The notes under the pieces were generated by a model that worked only from the letters and a program-made list of their open reading frames with translations, was not told the origin of the DNA and did no database searches. Positions 53,394 to 64,000 of a DNA stretch of 64,000 nt are shown here, in pieces. How positions within the stretch are numbered: position 1 is the first letter of the stretch; each line of letters begins with the position of its first letter. The DNA is from Eutreptiella sp. 'Long Island Sound 2002' (lineage: Eukaryota > Euglenozoa > Euglenophyceae > Eutreptiales > Eutreptiaceae), in contig OZ038387.1 of assembly GCA_964036045.1 (NCBI GenBank), forward strand, positions 21,823,637-21,887,636, in the 5' to 3' direction. The position numbers were made by a program, and so were the translations under genes.

Positions 53394-53785
53394 TGCCGAT
53401 GGGTCTGAAGAATGCGCCGTCGATGCTTCAGAAGATGATGGAGACTATTTTATTTCAGAAGCACAAGGCTCTGGGTTTACAAGACTACCGCAGCACCTAC
53501 ATCTACGAGCTTCTGAATACCACGCCGTTGGGAAAAGACGTTGATGAGTGCCTGAGGTTGCATGAAGAACAAGTTCGCAAAGTTCTCCAAGTCCCTCGAC
53601 AAGAAAAGCTCGTGTGTGGACCCAAGAAGGGCAAAATGTTCCTCCAGAGTGTGGAATTCTGTGGCTCTATCTTGGAAGATGGGACAAGAAGACCAGCCCC
53701 AGGGAAAATGGCTGCCCTGCAGCTCTGGGAAAGGCCTAAAACCATCACGCAGCATCGTGCCTTTTTAGGCTGCTGCAATTACTAA
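53381..53785 (+). pseudogene. pol: C2 RT, C-terminal half
   Basis: Continuation of the RT after the 2-base insertion: VMPMGLKNAPSMLQ, then STYIYELLNTTPLG (YIYE at 53,498-53,509 in place of YIDD, as in C1), EEQVRKVLQVPRQEKLVCGPKKGKMFLQ, FCGSILEDG and LGCCNY, then the TAA shared with C1. The RT thumb and connection are recognisable. Confidence 0.85.
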
Positions 53786-54831
53786 CACGAGTTCCTTCCC
53801 CTCTACGCCAAGTACTCTGGTCCCCTGACATCATTACTCAACGTTGGCAAAGTAGAAGGAAAGAAGGGATCTCAAGTCAAGCTCAAGTGGACGCCAGAAT
53901 GTGAAGAGGCCTTTACTGGACTCAAGGAAGCACTGGCAAATCATTAAAGACTCCGCGGTTAGATGGAAGACCGTTTTATATTCGTACAGACGCCAGTCGT
54001 TACACCATGGGTGCTACGATCCAACAAGTCAACGATGAAGGTCACCATCACCTCGTGGCTTTCTGGTCCCGCAAGCTTACAACAAGACAGCAAAATTGGA
54101 GTCCAAGGAAACAAGAAGCCTACGCAATTCTCTGTGCCCTACGGCGCTATGAGGTTTGGATTCTCGGTCATCGTGTTGAGGTACTGACTGACCACAAGTC
54201 ACTGGAAAGCTGAAGGACAGAACATGTGGATACCCCTGGTGGACCGGCTGGGAGAAGAGGCCGTTGGCATGAATGCCTCAGCAGATTCGACCTCCATGTG
54301 ACTCACATCCCGGGTTGCTACAACACCGTGGCGGACGCCCTGAGTCGCTGGGCCTACCCAGCCTCAGAGGCTTACTCTGAAGTGAGATTTCATGGGACAT
54401 CGAAGGATACAGCTGAAGTGATCGAGTTTGACAAGGAGGAACAAGCACTGATCAATAAACATTGTCTCCAATGTTCGATTAAAAATCTGATGAAGTCGGA
54501 ATTGTTCAGATGCAAGGAGATTACCAAGGCAGATCAGACTGCAGGAGTTAACTCTGACTCTGAGTTGTCGCTGCCACTCCTCAATGTGTTTCCTCTGACG
54601 AGATCCAAGGCCAAATCCAAGGTCCCTCCACAGGAAAAAAACAAGGAACCTTCCTTCCTCTATGTGGATTGGACAAAAATGTACAAGGATGACAGGTTCT
54701 TTGGGTCTGTATACCACAAATTAGAGGGGGACAAGCCTTACAACTCTGAGGAGACGGATGATTTCAGGATCCAAGGCCACAAGTTATTTTGGCAAGGACG
54801 GACAAGGTGGAGAGTCAAGCAGATCGGCTGA
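53786..54831 (+). pseudogene. pol: C2 RNase H and pre-integrase linker
   Basis: RNase H matches C1, with a small deletion at 53,942 and a TGA at 54,211 (AGCTGA where C1 has AGCTGG). Downstream it keeps YNTVADALSRWAYPAS and then the linker absent from C1 (NSDSELSLPLLNVFPLTRSK, HKLFWQGRTRW). The linker would lead into the integrase zinc finger, but that finger and the catalytic core are deleted. Confidence 0.8.
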
Positions 54832-55403
54832 AGTTCAAAAATCAAGCAAGAACGCAAGGAACGCCCTTCGAGAAAGGCCAGCAAGTTTGGCTTCGCAAGT
54901 CAGACGAGACCCTGAAGGACAACAACAAATTGTTACCTTTGTGGGAAGGCCCATTCCAAGTCAAGAGTCAACTAAGTGCGACTACATTCAACATTGAAAT
55001 GGAGCCGGGCACACATCAAGAGGTACAGCGTGACTGTTTGAAGGCCGAAGTACCCTGCCCCAAGGCCAACTACAAGCCCCTCTATTGGACTTCGAAGTAC
55101 CTGAGCGACAGGAAGATGGTCACAAGCAGTTTTGAGTTGGAGAAGATCCTTGATTATAAGAAGAATGCTGAAAACAAGTGGTACGTTCTGTGCAGATGGA
55201 AAGGAATCGGTCCAGAAGAAGACAAATGGGAGCCAGCTTCAAGCTTCATCCATGGGTACAGGGACACTTTTATCAAGTTCCTGAAGAAACACCCTGAGAT
55301 TGACCGTGAGCTCTCGCTGATCAAAGATTGTGTCACCAAGGAAGACTTACAAGCACAACAAGAAGCTCCAATTGTGGCACAACCCATTCGAGACAAGATC
55401 TGA
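54789..55403 (+). pseudogene. pol: C2 integrase C-terminus and chromodomain
   Basis: In another frame, joined directly to the linker: FEKGQQVWLRKSDETLKDNN, LPLWEGPFQVK (GPF/Y-type integrase C-terminal motif), then a chromodomain FELEKILDYKK, WYVLCRWKGIGPEEDKWEPASSF. The HHCC finger and DDE core between RNase H and this part are missing (several hundred base pairs). Neither C1 nor C2 therefore has an integrase. Shared chromodomain use suggests targeting to heterochromatin, as for A and B. Confidence 0.85.
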
Positions 55404-56719
55404 TCAGAATTCAAATAGCCAAAAATTGCCAAAAGGTTTAGGGCCTACATATACCCTTGGCTTTGAGACGAGACAGTCCTGGCGCAGTGTCTATGTGGTT
55501 CGACGAACAGATGATGGGACATTCTGAGGTCATCTTGGTCATCATGTCCATCATTCTCATGATGGTCATCATGTGAATCATGTGCTTCATTGTAGATGAT
55601 GCTCATCAGCAACTCCGAGAGGCCTTTATCTTCAACCACGATGACACCCTCCTGTTTTGCCGCCGGCTGGACCCCTCCACTCGCCTTGGGAAGGACTCAC
55701 TCGAGTTCGTGCTCATTTCAGAGATTGTGGCACATGACCAGGTCTGATTCGGTTCATGTGTTTGACGGATCTGCTGAGAATATTATTTCAATCAGATCTT
55801 ACATTGAGACTGTTGGTTTGTTTTCCAATCGACCACTGTCAAAGGGCTTATAAGGACCAAGTGACGACGATGATGTTCTCAGTTGTGTCGACTCGCTGCT
55901 CATCTGTGGATTGTGTTGGAATCCCTCTCAGAATCAGCTCAAATTTGGCAAATTCCTGGTACCAAGCATTGGATGCTTATACATTCTGGGACTACAATGA
56001 GTCAGCTACCCCTTGCGACTCGTACTGGATTCAACATGAAGCCCTGGAGACGATACTGGCAGTGTGGTGTACACTCACTGGGTTTTCTTGGCTATCATTA
56101 CCTTTCCATGATTGAGTTTCCATCATCGGGATCGTCATCATCATGAGGATTTGACCTGGATTGGCTATGAATGAGAACTGGATTTCCGTTCAACACAACA
56201 CACAGTATGTATTGACACTGAATTGGACCTATATTGGCTTGCTGCAGACTTCGCCGCCTTCAATCTGTGTGCAATTCACTGATTTTGGTCTCATAATGTG
56301 GCATCTGGTCTCATGACAGCAGATGACACCGACCAGTTTCATATATCTTGGATTCCATGGTCGGATACCCTTTTTTTTAGACGCTCGACGACATGGCGAC
56401 GCTCGTTTTCTGTTTTCTGACAGTAGAATGTAAGATCCTGATTTCATCATGAATCATGGATCTTGATCATGCATGTACATTCTTCACTCAGACTTTCAAT
56501 TTTCGAGTTTTTGAGCTTGAATGACGCTGTTTGTGTGTGCCCCAAGGTACCTATGCGTTTCATTCAAGTCGATGGCCATCGCGAAGCACAGATCTCAGCG
56601 CAATTTTTCTCAATTCAGCTCAATTTCTCACATTTTCACATAGATTAGTTGGTTTCTATCCATTGTTGCCGTTTCTTTCACTTCACTTGACCCGGCCTGA
56701 CATACTGACGTATGTTTTC
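55404..56719 (+). other. 3' untranslated region of element C2
   Basis: 1.3 kb with only short frames. It contains a CATCAT/TCATGA-rich patch at about 55,530-55,600 with hairpin potential. No gene is recognised. Confidence 0.6.
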
Positions 56720-56729
56720 GGAGGGGGAG
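56720..56729 (+). promoter_or_regulatory. Polypurine tract of element C2
   Basis: GGAGGGGGAG lies directly before the TGTAAC start of the 3' LTR, at the expected site of the plus-strand primer. Confidence 0.88.
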
Positions 56730-57201
56730 TGTAACGGCATCAGCGTGACAGCACCCAATTTATACATCAATGTGATCAGAATTTCAATGATTCTCAGATG
56801 TACATTAGTGCAGTAAATTTTCCGCTTGTTGTCATGTTTTCCGTTCGCCGCCAGATGTCGCCTGTGGGCGCGTTTTGAGTCGCATTTGTCTTTTGTGATT
56901 TCCCAATCGGAATTTTTTAATTTATTTCGAATGAGTCATTATGTTCGATGAATGCACATTGAGATTCTATGTCTTCTCCATTTTTGTAGACCAGGTTTTC
57001 TGACTATTCATATTCCACCATGGAGTTCAATGACCTTACAAGTGCCTCGCATATGTCGCTCCTAGAGGCTGGATATGGGTCTGGAGATGGTTAGTCGGGT
57101 TCGGAGATATCAGGGGCAGTGTCGGGCGTTACAACCCCTGGGGCATCAAGGCTACAGGCTTCGCAGTTACAAGAAAGATCCGCCACTAGACAGCGGTTAC
57201 A
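56730..57201 (+). repeat. 3' LTR of element C2 (472 bp)
   Basis: TGTAAC...GTTACA ends as in the other C LTRs. It carries a small deletion near 56,925 (one ATTTCG repeat) and the TAG in the ORFa leader that C1 also has. Confidence 0.94.
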
Positions 57202-57327
57202 CTGCTCCAACACACGGTTCTGTCTCTCGCACAGAGGGTCAAAAATGTGAGTGTAGGGCACACCTGTGGTCACATGGACGTTCAGAGCGTCCAATACTAG
57301 CTTGTACCATCCGTTATCACTCCGTCC
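57202..57327 (-). pseudogene. Element B1 integrase core fragment
   Basis: The minus strand encodes RSDNGWYKLVLDALNVHV, VPYTHIFDPLCERQNRVLEQ (not contiguous), the second Asp and the Glu regions of an integrase DDE core (SDNG, ERQNR). It is the upstream neighbour of 38,436 in the B1 frame, separated by element C. It ends abruptly at 57,327 against the B2 3' region, a duplication breakpoint. Confidence 0.78.
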
Positions 57328-60305
57328 AAAAGAAAGACAACAATGATTAAGTTAGTCTCAACATCAACAAAAGGCTTTTAGGGGGGGCTCAGCCTGGATC
57401 AAGTCCCCCAAGAAAGACATGGTAGTGACTTCTTCTTACTCCCCCCTGGAGTACTGGTTGATCAAGCTAGTGGGACCAAGGAAAAAGGCTCAAAGTTCGC
57501 CAACATCACCCCAGAAAATGCATTAAAGCAGCCCAAGACACTCTCATCAGTTCATAGAAGCTTATCACACTGTAGGTACCCTTGAAAAGCTGTGTAATGT
57601 ACCGTGAATGATGTTCTTTTGACGGGGCTTTCCTCAAAAGTCGCCAGCGTGCGGCGAAAACCTTTGGTAACAATTTGGGGGTAGTGGAGTTTGAACCCAG
57701 GGCTCCCTCCCTGGAGCACACATGCTTGCCCACTAGGGTACAGCCGAACGCTCTAATGCAGACGGCGATCGCTGTATAAACAGCATTTTAGTAAACGTCC
57801 TGACCAAAGGCCAGGGCCGAGCAATACTCCCAATGGAGGACACAAAACTCCAGGAGCTGAAAAAAATAGAAAATGGAACCAACAGGGAGTGAATCCTGTG
57901 GTTTAGCGAAAGGGTTAGCGATTTAAGAAGTCAAATCGCTGAAAGTTGACGAAAAGACGTTAGAAGTCGTCAATCTCAGGCCAAAACCTATAGTCGCAGA
58001 CAAGCGCAACAGGAGCGGACTCCCAAAAAAAAGAGTTGCGCAAGCGTAAACGGCTCCAGAAAAAGGAGGTATGAGCCGTAGTTTTTAAACTTTTCAAAAG
58101 AAATTTTTGTACAGTTGCATCAAACATTTTATAAACTTTAGGAAAAAGTATTGAACAGAAGCCCACACCACAGAACAGGTAGACAACCCACCTCTCAGGT
58201 ATGTTAGTTTCATGTCACACTCATGCATTGCGTTCGTGTTGGTAGCTAGGGTTGTCACCGTTGCGTTCGTTGGGGGTTCGGGCGTTCTCTTCCCTTGCTC
58301 TGCACAGGTCAAAATGAAAATGAGAGGTATGTAAAACGAATGGAGCACACAGCGCGCACGTAGGGTTAGTGTATGCGCTGTGCTCACGATGCATGTGCCT
58401 AATCTAGACATTCACACGATGTGGGGCTTTCCCTGTGTCCGAATCAACCCTTCTCCATTCTTCACAGGTCATAAACAAAAGTGCTTGCTCGTGTTCGTGT
58501 TGCCGTAGCGCTAAAATACGGTTGCTCAGAACGCGTAGGCTCGTTTTGCGCTGTGCTGTTGTTCGCCATCCCTGTCCTTCTTCTGCAGGAAGCAAGGTAA
58601 GAAGGGCATGCATGACACACGATGCATTAATCGATTAGGGTTGTTTATAATCCGCCGTAGGGCTGTTTAAAGGCTTAGGGTTGTTTTGCGTTCGTGTTCC
58701 CTTCGGCATTCACATGGTGCGTGGTTAGTAAGGCAGGTAAGCCCAGGAGGAGCTCATCACCTGGTTGAGTCACGTGCTGATTGGTTGTTGTGGGTTAATG
58801 GTAGGAGAAAAGGTTTAGTCTATCGCCTCCCTTCCCTTCATACACATGATGCATTAAAGGGTTATAGGCCACGCGCAGTGCACACGGTATAACTCTTGCT
58901 TAGGCTACCCAGGGCTCCGCCCTACATTCTATAAGAGAACGGGCGGAGTCCTTAAGCTTGCTTGCTTGCCGCCTGGGCAGAGGACAGCGTATTATAGGTC
59001 AGCCTGAGAAGCGTATAATACGTGGAGGCTGGCTTGGTTCCTCAGCCGCTAACCAGGTCTCATCTGCCTTTGCTTTACAGGTTGGAGAGGTCAGGGTGAT
59101 TGGTGCAGCAGCAGTTGCCTTCGGCGACTTTGGATTTTTCTGCCCACGCTAAAAAGGGCGCTGATCACACAATCAACAAACTGTACCTCAGCCGTGAGTG
59201 GCGAGGACAGTGCGACATCTTCATCATACACGCTGTGCACGCAAACTGAGCACTCCTTCCCTCCAAGCCCTGACAGGGAAACGTGTTGTGACGTCCCTCT
59301 TAGGCCACAGTCGCTTAGTAGCGCTGTGTTCTCTTGTAATTTCACAGGGGGGCCAGTAGGGCCTGTGACTTCTTCGTCATGACCACGCAGTAGCGTGTGT
59401 AGGTGTTAGGGTCAGCAAGCCTGGCAGGGACTGAGTGCGGTTGTGCTCACCCTGCCTTCAAAGGCTGGTGCTGTCATTAGTCTGTGTAGTGTTGTGGTGT
59501 CTCCTGTCCCGCGTGCTTTTCCTCGTGGCCAGGGGAGTGTGTCAGTTTTTGGCCCGCAGAAAAACGGGCGTTTTGTATGCCCTTAGCACACTTGGCCAGC
59601 CCTCCCCTCTAGTAGGTAGGGCTTTTGCCGTCTTCCCCAAGGATAGGCGCCAGCACAGAAATTGGGTGCCATAGGAGTGGTAATAGTACCTGATTGGGAC
59701 CTTCGGACCGACGTCAGCGAAGCCCCGTCTCCGGGAGCCACGCCGGGGAGTGAAGTGAGACACATACAGACATGCGTAGCACACTTAGGGGTATGGTAAC
59801 CCGGCAACGAAGGGTAGAACCCCATGGGTCTGGACCGGTCAGGGGTCCTAACTGTGGGCACGCTTGTCCCCAAGCAGGGTGGACACACCTTGCTTCATAA
59901 CACCTTGCTTGTCACTCCCCCCTGGAGTAGAAAGCCACCGCTCTTCGTTGGCTCGCCAAGGGCATTACATCAGGGCAGTTCCCATGCAACACATGGTCAA
60001 CAAGGCACACACTCGCTGGGTGGCTGCAAACCTGATAAGCGGCCACCTGGCTCACGCTGGTAACCATAGGCATGGGAGCGCAGGGCACAGCCAGGGCTGG
60101 TGCAGCGCTCTGAAAGCAGTGGTCTGGCCAAAACAGATGGCTTTCGGCCAAGGAGTGGTTGTCACGGGGGGCTACCGGTCCTGTCCTGCGATGCAATGCG
60201 GGGCAACTGTGACAACTGCTCTCACACACCCACGCAGAAATTTCTGCACAAGAGTGCTCACCGCCCCTGGGAGGTTAAAAGACAGTAAATGGTAGGGCAC
60301 CAGGA
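57328..60305 (-). repeat. 3' region of element B, copy B2
   Basis: Near-identical partner of 12,541-15,515, starting at the same AAAAGAAAGACAAC. It keeps the tRNA-like segment and the GT-AG-like signals. No gene with a recognisable product. Confidence 0.72.
57679..57755 (-). other. tRNA-like segment, second copy
   Basis: B box GGGTTCAAACTCC at 57,686-57,698 and A-box-like TACCCTAGTGG at 57,730-57,740 on the minus strand. See 12,892-12,968. Confidence 0.35.
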
Positions 60306-60307
60306 AA

Positions 60308-61160
60308 TTAGTTTTTCGTCTTCCGCTGGGACAGAGTCTCAGCACGGGTTAGTACCTGTCCCTCGTTGTTCTCAACGAGGTAGGAGCGAAAGATGGGGTT
60401 GATACTCTCATCTGGCTGTATAAAGGCGGACAGGGGATCCCAGGTCGCCTCAGATAGCCCGTAGCCGTCCCACAGGGTAAGGAATTTCCAGCCCTGTTTA
60501 TACTCGTGGCGAGCAATACCTGCAACCACGTAGTAGCCATCGACTGCCATCTCATCGGCAGTCATCTCTGCGAGTTGGTCTGCCTCCTCAGGGTTGGCAG
60601 CGTTCTCTAGGTCGATGCGCTCGACCTCTCTATCAGACAGACCCCACTCGTCCCAGGACAGTTCGTCAGGCGAGTTGTAGTGTCTCAGCTGCTTAGGTGG
60701 AAACAGCAACTCCCCACCATGGCGGGGGCTGCATCTCACATGGATCCTGGATCCATCTATTTTTTTAATACAATAAGGCCCAAGGTAGGGGTCCTGCAGA
60801 CAGTTGCGGGGCCATGTGGGCGATGGCGAAAGGTGTATGAGCACAAGGTCCCCTACCTTGAAGGTGGCAGGACGTCTCGTGCGGTTACGCCTATTCAACT
60901 CACGTTCTCGAACGTGTTTCAGGTTAGCTCTAGCCAGGTTAGCCAGGTCCTGCCTATGCTCCGGCCAATCACCTACGGGGCTCTTGTAGTCCTCAGGAAA
61001 AGGAATTTCAAAGAACCAAGCAGGACGCCCCCAATGAAATAGTTCGTGGGGGGTATACCCAGTTGAGGAACTCTCCTGAGAGTTCATGGTTAGGACAGCC
61101 CAGGGTAACAGATGTACCCAATCTTTGGTACGCTCCTGTTGCATCAGAATCCTCGGGTTC
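60308..61160 (-). CDS. pol: Element B2 Pol C-terminus: integrase end and chromodomain
   Basis: The minus-strand frame is open through the C3 LTR, but genuine B sequence starts at 61,160 (QNPRILMQQERTKDWVHLLPW). It holds the integrase C-terminal region (YTPHELFHWGRPAWF, FKVGDLVLIHLSP, LGPYCIKKIDGS) and a chromodomain (YYVVAGIARHEYKQGWKF, LWDGYGLSEATWDP), then a short tail and stop. This part has no stops, unlike B1. The protease, RT, RNase H and most of the integrase lie beyond element C3, outside the window. Confidence 0.85.
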
Positions 61161-61643
61161 TGTAACGGCATCAGTTTGACAGCACTCAATTTATACATCA
61201 ATGTGATCAGAATTTCAATGATTCTCAGATGTACATTAGTGCAGTAAACTTTCCACTTGTTGTCATGTTTTCCGTTCGCCCCCTGATGTCGCCTGTGAGC
61301 GCGCGGTGAGTGGCATTTGTCTTTCGTGATTTCCCAATCAGAATTCTTTAAATTATTTCGAATGATTTCGCAATGAGTCATTATGTTGGATGAATGCACA
61401 TTGAGATTCTATGTCTGCTCCATTTTTGTAGACCGGGTTTTCTGACTATTCATATTCCACCACGGAGTTCAATGACCTTACAAGTGCTTCGCATATGTCG
61501 CTCCTAGAGGCTGGATATGGGTCTGGAGATGGTCAGTCAGGTTCGGAGATATCAGGGGCAGTGTCAGGCGTTACGACCCCTGGGGCATCAAGGCTACAGG
61601 CTTCGCAGTTACAAGAAAGATCCGCCACTACACAGCGGTTACA
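61161..61643 (+). repeat. 5' LTR of element C3 (483 bp)
   Basis: TGTAAC...GTTACA ends. The ORFa start codon is ACG (61,462) where C1 and C2 have ATG, but the following TAG of C1 and C2 is CAG here. Confidence 0.95.
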
Positions 61644-62336
61644 TGGTAGCAGAGGAAATCATGACTCTGCTTCTGGAATCTCCACGGACAACCTTAGATC
61701 GTCGGGCTTTAGCGGGGCTATCACTCGTTCTCAGTCACCTTGTTTTCCCCCGAGGTTACATTCGTGATATCTCCCCAGCAGACCGAAGATCACCCTTCAG
61801 AGTGTCCTTATTGTGGTCATATACATTGGCCTGGGGTTCATACTTGTGCTGATTGTTGTATGAACGCCCCACCTAACCTTAAACCCGGTCGAGAATCTTC
61901 CTCCTCAAGTGAATCTGGTTCCAACTCTCACTCTTTGCCTGATCTTGAAGACAGCAGCAGCGAAGGAGAGCCGTTGAATACTGGAATTAGTGAGATTTCT
62001 GGTAAATAGTGGGAAAATCACTTCCAGGAAATCTGGAATCAGGAGTTCCTGAACCGCCAGAATTGGCTACTGGCGGAGGTGAGCTATCGAGGCTGCCTGA
62101 GCGACTGGTTCAGGGCGTCGTGCCAGTTCATCAGGGAGAGCGGCCGACTGAGATTTGACGCCACATTGCAGAGACAGAAGGACTGGGAGGGGCTTCTGGA
62201 CCAGTTGGACCACCAGGCTGCCGTGATGGTTCAAATGGCCATCATTGCCGAGAAGACGCCAGAATGTGCATCAGCACGCTGGCCCGTCGAGCGCCTGGGG
62301 TCCGAACGACGAAGAGGTCGACGAAATGAGGTGTGA
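61462..62336 (+). pseudogene. C3 ORFa (frameshifted)
   Basis: Same protein as C1 38,738-39,598. The frame moves near 61,742 (a small deletion, TTGTTTTCCCC against TTGTGTTTCCCCC), and a TAG at 62,007 replaces the codon after SGK. The Cys/His cluster CPYCGHIHWPGVHTCADCC is kept. Confidence 0.65.
61644..61655 (+). promoter_or_regulatory. Primer-binding site of C3
   Basis: TGGTAGCAGAGG right after the LTR, identical to C1 (initiator tRNA-Met type). Confidence 0.88.
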
Positions 62337-63843
62337 TTCGACACATTCTCACCTCTCCAGAGAGCAATTGTGCAAACTTCCCAACTCTAACTCCAGTCTT
62401 GACACTTGGGTTGATGAGGTAAGAAGTAAAGGCAAAGGCACTAGATGCCCATCATGTGGTGAGTGCGCCGAGGACTGCTCCTGTCGGCGCCAGATTTCGT
62501 CGCTGGAAGACAGGGTGAAGGAGCTGAAGAAGGCCGCCAAGGAAAGAAAGCGGGATGATGACAGCAAGTGGAAGGAGATGGAGCAGAAGCTGGAAAGGTT
62601 GACCAATCTGGTACAAAATCTGAGCCCTACTGGGCTCACTGGACCAGCGCCTACAATGGCAGGCCACCCAGCACCTACCTCCTCAGCTGCACCTGCATCC
62701 ACGTCCTACAGCGTTCCACACACTCCGGCACCCCCAGCTTTTACTGGTTCACCCCCAGCTTTTACTGCAAATCCTGGTATCCCCCCTACTGGAAATACAA
62801 GTCCTATTGGGTTTAATCTGGATACTGAAGGAGGAGAATCTTCGTAAGAGAGGTCTGTACTGTCTGTGGGTACCGTTGCCAATATTGATGGAGAAGCAAG
62901 AACCACCGTGAAGGAGAGATCAATAGCCTTGAAGAACAAAGGCAAAGAAAAGAAGGGAAATGAAGCCAAAATGAAAGGAAAACAGAAGAAATTGAAGGAA
63001 ATGAGGTATCGTCAAGTGCAATCAACACCGTTTGTGCAGCCTACTTTGGACCAGGCGTTGTTGGCGGCCGCAATTGCTCAAGCACAGGCAATGGGAGGCG
63101 CCGCCGTCAACCCAGTTTTCGTCAATCCTGTTGGCACATCCGCAGGTTTGAACTTGAATCACCTGCTCAATCCGTTGCACATGAGGCTTAGAGGGTCAGT
63201 AATGAAGCAGCCTAAGTTCTCAGGGCACCCAAATTATTGGGCTTCCTTCGAAAGACAATTCATGGTTTGGCTGCAGACAGAGAAACTCGACAAGGAACTC
63301 TGGATTCTCGGTTTGATGGACTGTTTCACTGGCAAACTGAGGGAAAGTACATATAATCTCTATGTTGAAAGGCAGAATCAAGGAGATCCCCTGACCTATG
63401 AAGAGCTGTGGCGAACGCTCAAAATGAAAGGCTCTCGACTCCCTGAGAATCATTACAGGAACCGTCTTGAGAACGTCAGGGCGATCAAGAAACTGTTTCT
63501 TGCAGAGGTCGTAATAGCAAGGCAGGATTGGGAGTTTTTGGTGCAGGAAGCGGAGAGCGCTAGAGAAAGCCTTTCTGAAGGCGAAACGAAGAAGATTCTG
63601 CTGAGCAAGCTGACGCCGGAGACTAAGCAGAAGATCAGGGACTCCCGAGCGGACAAAAAGGTCCTGGGCAACTGGGTTGAAGTCCGAGGATTGCCGGAGA
63701 CTATGGGAACAATGGCAGTTCGTGAGTTGCTAAACTCCATCAGTGCTATTGGTTTGAAAGACATCAGCCTTCGTGAGGGCAGATGGAGAGTCGAGTTCCA
63801 TGATCCTGAACAGTCGGAGCTTTTCTGTAACAGGGTGGATTGA
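62245..63843 (+). pseudogene. gag: C3 Gag with in-frame TAA
   Basis: Coiled-coil part (62,245-62,847), the shared TAA (62,845-62,847), then the capsid frame (62,866-63,843) in the same phase: MKQPKFSGHPNYWASFERQF and KLRESTYNLYVERQNQGDPL. It stops at TGA (63,841), where C2 reads on. Otherwise well preserved. Confidence 0.82.
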
Positions 63844-64000
63844 AAAGTGAAGTTTAAGGGAACAGTTTTAAAGGTGCGGCCGTGGATGTCTCATATGGGG
63901 TCCAGCAGATTCGGGACCAACTTGAAAAGTATGCAAACTTAGAACGCCAGAAGTCCCAGGGTGCGCAAGGATTCAGAGGCAAGATCAGTGCCGTTGGTGA
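63844..64000 (+). other. Start of the C3 region between capsid and nucleocapsid-like part
   Basis: Homologous to 41,121-41,278 and 50,428-50,600. Cut by the window end. Confidence 0.7.

Larger units (their letters stand above)
38437..57201 (+). mobile_element. Element C composite: C1 and C2 head-to-tail Ty3-like chromodomain element
   Basis: A 5' LTR (38,437-38,919), a first internal region up to RNase H (C1, to about 49,030), an abrupt junction into the gag of a second copy (C2), and a 3' LTR (56,730-57,201). C1 lacks integrase and a 3' LTR, while C2 lacks a 5' LTR and the start of gag. C1 is interrupted by block D. The composite lies inside B1: the B reading frame stops at 38,436 and resumes at 57,202 (RVLEQ | NLRIL), with no clear target duplication left. 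Confidence 0.85.
61161..64000 (+). mobile_element. Element C3 (5' part; leaves the window)
   Basis: Third copy of element C, inserted in B2 at the same point of the integrase frame as C1 in B1. LTR, primer site, ORFa, Gag and the start of the downstream region are present. Confidence 0.88.

Noticed and set aside
38738-53785. A variant genetic code (TAA/TAG read as Gln) as an explanation for the shared stops
   Set aside because: TGA also interrupts frames, stops fall at non-Gln positions (a Tyr-like site after CNY), and frameshifts accompany them. Decay or element-specific recoding is simpler.
61161-61399. N-terminal 80 residues of the long minus-strand frame ending at 60,308
   Set aside because: They are the reverse strand of the C3 LTR. 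B coding sequence begins at 61,160.
1-64000. Host protein-coding genes, rRNA genes or a spliced-leader gene
   Set aside because: No host-type domain, no conserved rRNA segment and no spliced-leader motif was recognised on either strand.

Overview
This window looks like heterochromatin-like, repeat-dominated DNA from a eukaryote, most likely a protist or alga with a large genome. It shows LTR retrotransposons with chromodomains, a Penelope-like element, TTAGGG-type telomeric repeats, satellite and minisatellite arrays and GT-AG-like splice signals. There are no operons and no recognisable host gene. The exact lineage cannot be fixed from the sequence. The Pol proteins have the flavour of algal/dinoflagellate Ty3-type elements, but the telomeric motif is TTAGGG and not the TTTAGGG usual in dinoflagellates and plants.

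Layout. (1) 1-3,486: a GC-rich block with about 12 copies of a 209-bp satellite, ending in a (CAAACCT)n tail. (2) 3,487-5,068 and 12,040-12,540: AT-rich, apparently non-coding flank, split by a 6.95-kb insertion (block D', 5,078-12,030) that has a 9-bp target-site duplication, a (GGTA)n end and a long G/T-rich minisatellite. (3) 12,541-61,160: fragments of Ty3-like chromodomain element B (minus strand) in two copies, B1 and B2, whose 3-kb 3' regions (12,541-15,515 and 57,328-60,305) are near-identical. (4) 15,891-37,953: element A, a complete minus-strand LTR retrotransposon (about 17 kb, 2.9-kb LTRs, gag-pro-pol with chromodomain) inserted in B1 with a 4-bp GTAG duplication. (5) 16,073-21,143: a Penelope-like element (PLE) with an N-terminal GIY-YIG endonuclease, inserted in A's left LTR. 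(6) 38,437-57,201: element C (plus strand, 483-bp LTRs, tRNA-iMet-type primer site, gag, protease, an NPPF methyltransferase-like module, RT, RNase H, chromodomain), present as a head-to-tail fusion of two defective copies, C1 and C2. C1 is itself interrupted by block D (43,330-47,219), another minisatellite-bearing insertion with a 10-bp target duplication. (7) 57,202-61,160: the rest of B1, then B2. (8) 61,161-64,000: a third copy, C3, leaving the window.

The history can be read by nesting: B, then C inside B, then a tandem duplication of the B+C unit, then A into B1 and D into C1, then the PLE into A. The second A LTR preserves the empty site of the PLE insertion, so the PLE boundaries are unusually well defined.

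The most interesting objects are the PLE (permuted endonuclease-RT order, CCHC protein, a possible PCIF1-like methyltransferase-fold domain, telomeric repeats at its 5' junction) and the family of insertion blocks that consist mainly of family-specific minisatellites with hairpin cores.
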